DNA of 64,000 nt from Sciurus carolinensis. Taxonomy: Eukaryota; Chordata; Mammalia; Rodentia; Sciuridae. The notes below the pieces were generated by a model. That model was not told where the DNA came from and made no database searches. It worked only from the letters and a program-made list of their open reading frames with translations. The translations under genes were made by a program, and so were the position numbers. Positions 60,218 to 64,000 of the stretch are shown one piece after another. The stretch spans positions 10,437,084 through 10,501,083 of the forward strand of contig NC_062216.1 in assembly GCF_902686445.1 (NCBI RefSeq). The letters run 5' to 3'. How positions within the stretch are numbered: the stretch's first letter is position 1; the number at the start of each line of letters is the position of its first letter.

Positions 60218-62891
60218 TTTGCATGAGAGAAAGACTTTGCTTAAGAGAGAGACTACACTTTCAGAAATCCATGTCTTCTCAGTTTTACTGCTGCTTCTTA
60301 AAGGTGCGTCCTGCATCCTGTGAACTAAGGGTCCGTCTACCTAAGGTGCCTTAGGGATGTGTCCCGCGTACTGCAATCTGTGATCTGCAACCTAAAGATG
60401 TGTTCTCAGTTCTCCGCTCTCCGCTCTTCGATCTATCTTCCACCGCTGCCCCTACTTGCTGTTTCTCTCTGCTTGCCGCTTCTTCTTCCTTTCTGCTAAT
60501 GGCTTCTCTGTTTCTTTCTGCTAGCTGCTCCTCTTACTGTCGCTCCTTACTCCTTGTCACTTTTCTTTGCCTGCTGCTGCTCCTTGTCACTTTTCTCTGC
60601 CTGCTGCTGCTCTTTCTCTACTACCTACTGTCCGCTTATATTCCCTCCAAGAGGCGGAGGGCGGAGCCACGCCAGTTGAGATCAGGGGAGGAGCCAGCTG
60701 CCCAATCATGAGCAGGCGCAAGCAGGAGCACTTGAGAACACCTGTGCACGCGTACCTTCAGTGTGATCAAAACAGCTTCTGGCTAGCTGCCAGGCGCCAT
60801 CTTCGGCGAGTTCGCATGGCATAACCCCCAACAGGTGTGGATAGGCGTCAAGTGATTGGCAGTTGTTCGCATCACAGGTTGGTATCTTGGACTGTGGTGG
60901 TGATATGGAAGTGGAGAGGAGCAATGAGAGGTAAGAGAGTAGGTAAAATGATAGAATTGGATTATAGGTTGGGTTGAAGGGAGGGACTCAGAATGATTCC
61001 TAGGTTTCTGTTTTGAAGTGGAATAGAAAATACTGCCATTCTTGGAGCTACGAACCAATGGAAAGAAATTGTTTTGGGTAGGTGTGCAGATTATGAGTTA
61101 GATATAGACTTAGGAATCTGAAGATACCTTTGAGGCGTGCAGAAAGGTATCAGAGAGGCAGCTGGATTAATGTGATGGAGCTCAGAGAAATGAATGTATG
61201 TGTTACTTTCAGAGAGATGGGATTTGTAACCAGAAGTTCTTCAGCCTGGCACCTGGGTATGTTCTGATCTTCACAGTGATTTTAAATGCAACCAGGATTG
61301 AGCTTCTCTGCTCTAACCACTTTTTCTTTAAATCATTGTGTCTTTCTCTTTGTGTTCATGCTCTTGTTGATCTTGCCTGTTTTGTTTATTCATATGGAAA
61401 CCATGGACTTCTACAGGCTCAGCTAATCTTTCTCTGAATGCCTCCCAGCTCATTCTCTTAACCATGTTGTAACCAGTTCTTCTTTCTGGTTTCCAGTTTT
61501 CACTGTCTGCAGTTCGTGTTGACTTGTGTGTCACCATCACTTCAGGTGAGGGGCAGCATGTCCCAAACAACGCACATCTTCTCATTGCTCTCATTTGCAA
61601 GATCCTTTTTTCAAGTCACCCACACTAGAAACCTTGATGTCTTCATTCATTTCTCTCCTATTTATCTTTTCTTGCCCTTGTAGCTATTACAACAGTGGAT
61701 CATTCCATCCATTTGAGGTATTACAGTAGGCTGGATGGGATGAGTGGGAGTTTGGGAGGCAGACCTGGGCTCAAAACCCATCTTCATCTTTCTTGCCTCT
61801 GCTTCCTGTAATACTCTCTGCCTTATAATATGGTTGTGGGCTTAGTTCTGACTTACGAAGCACTTAATTCATTTCTTAACAGAAAGAGGATATTTAGTAA
61901 ATGGCAAATACTTGTATTGTTAACTGGTCTTCTTGCCTTAACATCTCTTCTCCTCCATCCACTCTATTTCCTGAAGATTCCTTTTTTAAAAACTGGCATT
62001 ATATGTTACACTTTTCCTTGTGACCTTTTTGAGGTAACTTATTTCTCCTTCCAGTAAGTTCCTTCAGGGCTGGACTTTATTGCAGTCATCATTTTGTGTG
62101 TTCTCCCTGTCCCGTTCTCCAGTGAGACTTTGCGCAGGGTCTTACACACTGTGAATATTTAATAAGTACTTGCTGAATCTTGTTATGCCTTTCCTCTGCT
62201 CAGTCCTGTATATGGCTTCTTGCTGATCACGTCATGTTTACTCACACTCCTAGGACAACATAATTGGGCCCCTATGTCTAGCCTGATTTGCCACTGCTTT
62301 GTTTCCAGACTTCACTGGAGTCAGTTTGAACCTCAACGTGTCATTATAAATACCACCTCTTTGCCTTAGCTTATCCCCGTCTCTAGATCTGTAATGCCCC
62401 CTCACTCAACCTGCCTACTCATCAGGCTTCTGCCTCAACTGTGAAGGTTACCCTGACAGTTCCTGCCCACTCTGTGTGTTCTCTCCTTTGTATTTCTGTA
62501 GCATTTACAGTTTGGACTGTGTATTTTGGCAGTGCATCACACATGTTCTTGACCATAGGTGAATCTCCCCCTCTAAGGAATAGGAATAATACCATCTACT
62601 TCACAGAGTTGTGGAAGTGACATGAGTCAAGTGAGAAAGCTCTTGGTAAACTGAAATGCTGTGTCCATCTTAGTTATTGTTCATAGACATTCATCCTTTT
62701 AATGTTGCGATCTTGTTGAGGACAAGGATTATATCTAAAAACTATTTTGTTTCTTTCTGAAGCCCCTTGGCAGTGCTTGATATGTGGTAAATGTTAATAA
62801 AATGCTTGTTATCTCAGTAACCTTATTTTAAATGTTTTCTTCTAGGAGCTATTCATCATTAATGAAAGTTGAGAATATGTCTTCAAATCAG
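30461..62891 (+). CDS. CCDC25: CCDC25, coiled-coil domain-containing protein 25 (last exon missing)
   Basis: Small conserved protein with an NFACT-R-like (DUF814) domain and a charged C-terminal coiled coil; in human reported as a membrane receptor for DNA of neutrophil extracellular traps. Coding exons: 30461-30488, 35128-35175, 40362-40401, 45107-45158, 50293-50368, 54676-54779, 54994-55196, 62846-62891. All have AG/GT borders and consistent phases; 199 codons, and the human protein is 208 with the last nine residues in a final exon, here off the right edge. The reading starts [20 protein letters not shown]; residues about 120-187 are almost all charged and helical. ATG 30461 has A at -3 and G at +4. 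Only a few residue changes from human as recalled. Confidence 0.97.
31265..31375 (+). repeat. L2 3' end relic
   Basis: 'GTAAGCCCCTTGAAGACAGG' to 'TCAATAAATGTTTGTTGAGT' is the typical L2 terminus. Confidence 0.7.
31790..32400 (-). pseudogene. Decayed C2H2 zinc-finger gene fragment (KRAB-ZNF type)
   Basis: On the minus strand several degenerate finger units and linkers can be read, for example THYGEKPS (the HTGEKP linker), [20 protein letters not shown], and SNVGKSS near 32110; another linker-like [13 protein letters not shown] lies near 32360-32320. Frames shift and most Cys/His pairs are lost. An antisense SINE (32160-32283) splits it. No introns seen in the fragment, so a processed copy is possible. 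It is not functional. Confidence 0.65.
32160..32283 (-). mobile_element. ID-like SINE, antisense, inside the ZNF relic
   Basis: 'TGTTGAGAATTCAACCCAGT', 'TGCTAGGCAAGCACTCTTAC', 'GAGCCACAACCCCAGCC' with an upstream T-rich part. Confidence 0.85.
34860..35040 (-). mobile_element. hAT-Charlie-type MITE
   Basis: 'GATAATAAATATTTTAGGTT' with 'CTGTGAGCCATATACAGTTT', ending 'CGTGGTTTGCCAACCCCTAA', the well-known mammalian nonautonomous hAT layout. Orientation is my best guess. Confidence 0.6.
35128..35175 (+). CDS. CCDC25: CCDC25 exon 2
   Basis: 48 nt, residues 10-25 plus one base. Acceptor 'TTGTTGTAG|TTAATTC', donor 'GAAA|GTAAGT'. Encodes [16 protein letters not shown]; residues 21-25 (KDKYE) are those reported to contact DNA in the human protein. 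Confidence 0.95.
35262..35650 (-). mobile_element. L1 3' UTR, antisense
   Basis: 'TTAATTGACAGATAATGTGC', 'CATATTTATGGGGCACAGTG' and 'CATCACCTCACATCCAGCA' are the reverse of the placental L1MA/L1PB-age 3' UTR. Confidence 0.65.
36085..36185 (-). mobile_element. ID-like SINE, antisense
   Basis: 'GGTGATGGGGATGGACCCCA', 'GCTTAGCAGGTGTTCTGCCA', decayed. Confidence 0.7.
36375..36465 (-). mobile_element. ID-like SINE, antisense
   Basis: 'GCTGGGTGTGGAACCCAGAG', 'CATGCGTGCTGAGCACACAA', ending 'CTAAGCCCCCAACAC'. Confidence 0.75.
36480..36712 (-). mobile_element. B1+ID composite SINE, antisense, with 15-bp internal duplication
   Basis: 'TACCAAGAATTGAACCCAGG', then 'GAGCCACATCCCCAGT' repeated as 'GAGCCACATCCCCAGG', then the B1 half to 'GGGATTACAGGTGTGCGTCA'. 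Confidence 0.9.
37350..37575 (+). mobile_element. B1+ID composite SINE
   Basis: 'GACTGGGCGTGGTGATGCAC', 'GAGACCCTGTCTCTAAATAA', 'AGGTGGCTCAGTGGTTGAGT', then C-run and A-rich tail. Confidence 0.9.
38330..38425 (+). mobile_element. ID SINE
   Basis: 'GGGACTGGGGTTTGGCTCAG', 'GCTTGCCTAGCATGTGTAAG', A/T-rich tail of TAAA units. Confidence 0.88.
38548..38615 (+). mobile_element. ID-like SINE, partial
   Basis: 'GGCTGTCAGTGTAGCTTAGT' then a shortened body and 'ACCATCACCAGTACC' with an A-rich tail. Confidence 0.6.
40362..40401 (+). CDS. CCDC25: CCDC25 exon 3
   Basis: 40 nt, residues 26-38 plus two bases. Acceptor 'TTATTGTAG|ATGAAG', donor 'ATTTG|GTAAGT'. Encodes [13 protein letters not shown] and the start of W39. 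Confidence 0.96.
41300..41440 (+). repeat. MIR-like SINE relic
   Basis: 'ATATGCTAAATACTGTGAAG' to 'CCCATTTTTCAGATGAGGAA' carries the MIR core signature. Confidence 0.65.
41670..41872 (-). mobile_element. B1+ID composite SINE, antisense
   Basis: T-run of about 28 bases, 'GGTTAAACTCAGGGGCATTT', 'GAGCCACATCCCCCAGCCC', B1 half to 'GGGATTACAGTACCACCATG'. Confidence 0.9.
42255..42395 (+). repeat. L2 3' end relic
   Basis: 'AGACTGTGAGCTCCATGAGG' to 'GATAAATATTTGTTGACTT' matches the L2 terminus. Confidence 0.7.
45107..45158 (+). CDS. CCDC25: CCDC25 exon 4
   Basis: 52 nt, completes W39 and gives [17 protein letters not shown] to residue 56, phase 0. Acceptor 'TTTGTAG|GTTTC', donor 'CATAAG|GTAACT'. 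The HVYLRL strand belongs to the NFACT-R-like domain. Confidence 0.96.
47497..47543. repeat. (AT)n-(AC)n microsatellite
   Basis: About 19 AT units followed by four AC units; likely length-variable. Confidence 0.97.
47660..47832 (-). mobile_element. B1+ID composite SINE, antisense
   Basis: 'GGTATCAGAGATTGAATCCA', 'GAACCACATCCCAGCTCC', B1 half to 'GGGATTATAGGTGTGCACCA'. Confidence 0.88.
47855..47945 (-). mobile_element. ID SINE, antisense
   Basis: T-run, 'GTGCTAGGGATTGAACCTAG', 'GCATGCAAGGCAAGCCCTCT', ending 'GCCCAGCCCCAGCC'. Confidence 0.9.
49434..49560 (+). mobile_element. B1+ID composite SINE, internally shortened
   Basis: 'TTGCCAGGCATGATGGCTCA' B1 start and 'GGACTGGGGATGTAACTTTG' ID half, with most of the middle missing. 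Confidence 0.8.
50293..50368 (+). CDS. CCDC25: CCDC25 exon 5
   Basis: 76 nt, residues 57-81 plus one base. Acceptor 'GTGTTTCAG|GGAG', donor 'ATTCAAG|GTCAGT'. Encodes [19 protein letters not shown] then KANSIQ. Confidence 0.96.
52840..53030 (-). mobile_element. B1+ID composite SINE, antisense
   Basis: 'GGTACTGTGGTTTGAACCAG', 'TTGAGACAGGGTCTTGCTGA', ending 'ACTACTGTGCCTGGC'. Confidence 0.88.
53112..53310 (+). mobile_element. B1+ID composite SINE
   Basis: 'GCCAGGCATGGTGGTGCATG', 'GGGCTGGGGATATGGCTCGG', 'TTCAATCCCTGGTACC'. Confidence 0.92.
53408..53625 (+). mobile_element. B1+ID composite SINE
   Basis: 'CAGGGTGTGGGGTTGCATGC', then a full ID half 'GGGCTGGGGGTATAGCTAAG' and 'GGATTCAATCCCCAGTAC' with a CA-rich A tail. 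Confidence 0.9.
54676..54779 (+). CDS. CCDC25: CCDC25 exon 6
   Basis: 104 nt, residues 82-116. Acceptor 'TCTTGGCAG|GCTGC', donor 'AAGGAT|GTAAGT'. Encodes [19 protein letters not shown] then [16 protein letters not shown], the most conserved block of the NFACT-R-like domain ([10 protein letters not shown]). Confidence 0.97.
54994..55196 (+). CDS. CCDC25: CCDC25 exon 7 (coiled coil)
   Basis: 203 nt, residues 117-183 plus two bases. Acceptor 'TCTCACAG|GTAAAA', donor 'GAACTTAG|GTATGT'. Encodes [20 protein letters not shown], then a run of E, K and R residues predicted to form one long charged helix. Intron 6 before it is only 214 bases and carries a short (AAAT)n. Confidence 0.97.
55490..55580 (-). 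mobile_element. ID-like SINE, antisense
   Basis: 'GGTACTAGGATTGAGCCCAG', 'CATGTAGCACGTACTCTTTA', ending 'CTACAACCCCAGCC'. Confidence 0.85.
55797..56215 (-). mobile_element. MLT1-like MaLR LTR, antisense
   Basis: 'TTTCTGTAACAAGTTGCCAC', 'GGAGGCTCTAGGGGAGAATC' and 'TGTTAATCACACCTGCAAAG' follow the reversed MLT1 LTR. Old and without clear termini. Confidence 0.75.
56230..56412 (-). mobile_element. B1+ID composite SINE, antisense
   Basis: T-run, 'GCTCTACCACTGAGCTACAT', 'GATACAGGATCTCACTAAGT', decayed B1 half. Confidence 0.85.
57160..57300 (+). repeat. MIR-like SINE relic
   Basis: 'TGTTATCTGCATTTTATAGA' and 'GTAACTTGCTCAAGGTCACA' form the MIR core. Confidence 0.7.
58410..58858 (-). mobile_element. 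MaLR-like LTR, antisense
   Basis: Plus strand starts 'GTGTTAGTCAACTCTTTGTT' and ends 'CCTGTCCAAACCACAATGA', the reversed ends of a MaLR LTR. It contains a pure C run near 58745-58758. Confidence 0.7.
59632..60003 (-). mobile_element. MaLR-like solo LTR, antisense, complete
   Basis: On the minus strand it starts TGTCATGG and ends ACTAAAACA, with the TG...CA ends of an LTR. A polyadenylation signal AATAAA lies on the minus strand near 59702-59697. About 372 bases, a usual MaLR size. Better kept than the other two MaLR-like copies. Confidence 0.8.
60072..60833 (-). mobile_element. ERV2 (IAP-like) solo LTR with perfect 6-bp target duplication
   Basis: 762 bases, minus orientation, starting TGTTGGGGG and ending GGCGGCGACA. 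GGTGTG stands on both sides (60066-60071 and 60834-60839); 6-bp duplications are the rule for class II (beta-like) retroviruses. A TATA box (minus AATATAAG, 60642-60635) follows a GC-rich U3 with several CpGs kept; R/U5 is CT-rich on the plus strand with tandem repeats. A (GA)n tract lies near its 3' end. No internal viral genes are present, so it arose by LTR-LTR recombination. Confidence 0.88.
60160..60214. repeat. (GA)n microsatellite inside the LTR
   Basis: About 27 uninterrupted GA units on the plus strand, TC on the LTR's own strand. Confidence 0.97.
62846..62891 (+). CDS. CCDC25: CCDC25 exon 8
   Basis: 46 nt, completes R184 and gives [15 protein letters not shown] to residue 199, phase 0. 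Acceptor 'TTCTTCTAG|GAGC', donor 'AATCAG|GTATGT'. The final exon (human DGNDSDEFM) was not found before 64000. Confidence 0.96.
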
Positions 62892-63080
62892 GTATGTTAA
62901 AGTTATTTGCACTAATGTGTGCCTTGAAATAATTCACTGAGGCTTTTAATAAGGTGTAGTGAGTTTTTTATGGTGTTGCAGATTGTTCACTGTGATTGCC
63001 AACTAGTGTGCTCACTTGGGCTGGATCTGTTAAGCATTGCCCCTCCTCCCTTGGAGACCTTCTCATGTTTTGTTTGGTTT

Positions 63081-63132
63081 AGTTACCTCATGATAAGAGA
63101 TTGTTAAGTTACCTCATGATAAGAGATTGTTA
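63081..63132. repeat. Perfect 26-bp tandem duplication
   Basis: Copies 63081-63106 and 63107-63132 are identical, each 'AGTTACCTCATGAT' to 'GATTGTTA'. Confidence 0.95.
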
Positions 63133-63177
63133 TACCTTATCTACTGTGAAGTGCAGGTCTACTAGTATTATATGATA

Positions 63178-63482
63178 TATTAATCAGCTCTCCAGTACTA
63201 TAACAAAATATTTAAGATAACCTAAAATATGGAAAGGTTTATTTTGATTCACAGTTTTTGGAAGTTTCAGTCCATGATTGGTTGGCATAAGTACTTAATG
63301 GTTGGAGTGGGTGGTAGAACAAGCAAAGAGGCCTGGGATCCCAGTATCCCTTTCAAGGCACACTCAATAACCTAACTTCTTCTCATGAGGTGCTGCCTCT
63401 TAAAGGTTCCACTGCCTCTCAGTAGCACAATGGGTTGGGACCAACCCTTTAACACATGGGCTTTTGGGGGACATGCCTACTA
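63178..63482 (-). mobile_element. MaLR-like LTR, antisense, decayed
   Basis: 'GGAAAGGTTTATTTTGATTC', 'CAGTCCATGATTGGTTGGCA', 'CACATGGGCTTTTGGGGGAC' parallel the copy at 59632-60003. Confidence 0.65.
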
Positions 63483-63704
63483 CAGTGCAGGACTTTTTTT
63501 TCCCCCTTCTTTTCTGTTTGTAGGACTGCAAAAGTGCCTTTACTTATTAATGTTTTTCTGTTAATTTGACTATAGATTCTATATTGTAATTGAGTTAAAA
63601 CAAAATTATCACCTTCAATTAAAGATAAAAAGTACTGACCCTCAGATCTTTCACTGTAGCCTAAGTGACAAAAAATGTCGACCCATAGCATAATACTAAA
63701 AAAA

Positions 63705-63922
63705 TCTTTTTTGGTAGGGAGAGGGTACCAGGGAATGAACTCAGGAAAACTCAACCACTGAGCCACATCCCCAGTCCTATTTTTTGTATTTTATTTAGAG
63801 ACAATCTCACTGAGTTGCTTAGTGCCTCGCTTTTGCTGAGGCTGGCTTTGAACTCTCGATCCTCCTGCCTCAGCCTCCCAAGCCACTGGGATTACAGGTG
63901 TTCGCCACTGCGCCCAGCCTAG
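63705..63922 (-). mobile_element. B1+ID composite SINE, antisense
   Basis: 'GGTACCAGGGAATGAACTCA', 'GAGCCACATCCCCAGTCC', B1 half to 'GGGATTACAGGTGTTCGCCA' with 'CTGCGCCCAGCC' end. Confidence 0.92.
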
Positions 63923-64000
63923 AGGAATATTCTTAACATCCACATCTAATTATTTTATTGGAACTGCATCAGAGATATCTTGTCCTTGAGGACTGTCTTT

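Larger units (their letters stand above)
55197..62845 (+). other. CCDC25: CCDC25 intron 7, LTR-rich
   Basis: 7.6 kb. Antisense ID (55490-55580), MLT1-like LTR (55797-56215), antisense composite SINE (56230-56412), MIR (57160-57300), two MaLR-like LTRs (58410-58858, 59632-60003), an IAP-like solo LTR (60072-60833), and L2/MIR-like pieces near 62050-62200 and 62560-62810. Bases 57660-58000 are GC-richer unique sequence with no supported exon. Confidence 0.7.
62892..64000 (+). other. CCDC25: CCDC25 intron 8 (part)
   Basis: Contains a perfect 26-bp tandem duplication (63081-63132), a MaLR-like LTR (63178-63482) and an antisense composite SINE (63705-63922). Confidence 0.75.

Noticed and set aside
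60148..60354. ORFs made of repeated RE, SL or ER residues
   Set aside because: Translation of the (GA)n microsatellite in the LTR.

Overview
This is nuclear DNA from a mammal, most likely a squirrel (Sciuridae; a ground squirrel or marmot is plausible). The evidence is two vertebrate genes with consensus splice sites and dozens of SINEs of two kinds: tRNA-Ala-like ID elements ('GGGGATATAGCTCAGTTGG...GGTTCAATCCCC') and B1+ID composites resembling the B1-dID/MEN SINEs known from squirrels. Rodent-type L1 and an IAP-like ERV2 LTR also fit. Nothing is prokaryotic; there is no operon, CRISPR array or integron.

Two protein genes lie head to head. ESCO2 (cohesin acetyltransferase) is on the minus strand: coding exons 2-10 at about 26.9 kb down to 7.2 kb give 566 complete codons, and the last exon lies off the left edge. 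CCDC25 is on the plus strand: coding exons 1-8 from 30.46 to 62.89 kb give 199 codons, and the last short exon lies off the right edge. All exon phases join without a frameshift or stop. The two promoters are separate CpG-rich blocks (about 27.6-28.45 kb and 30.24-30.87 kb) divided by about 1.8 kb of ordinary sequence. This matches the ESCO2/CCDC25 neighbourhood of human 8p21.

Layout: 1-4360, a long broken L1 in ESCO2 intron 10. 4.4-12.8 kb, rest of intron 10, exon 10 and intron 9, packed with old L1, an internally deleted younger L1, SINEs and a 38-bp tandem duplication. 12.8-27 kb, ESCO2 exons 9 to 2 with SINE-rich introns. 27-30.9 kb, promoters. 31-63 kb, CCDC25 introns, holding a decayed C2H2 zinc-finger pseudogene at 31.8-32.4 kb, MIR, L2, hAT and L1 relics, and from 55.8 kb a group of LTRs (MLT1/MaLR-like) including an intact-looking 762-bp IAP-like solo LTR with a perfect 6-bp target duplication.

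The genes are not known to share a pathway: ESCO2 acetylates SMC3 to lock sister-chromatid cohesion in S phase, while CCDC25 is a small coiled-coil protein reported as a sensor of extracellular-trap DNA. I see no undescribed multigene system. The points most worth checking are the deleted L1, the solo LTR, an in-frame upstream ATG of CCDC25, and a lineage-specific start of ESCO2 exon 3.
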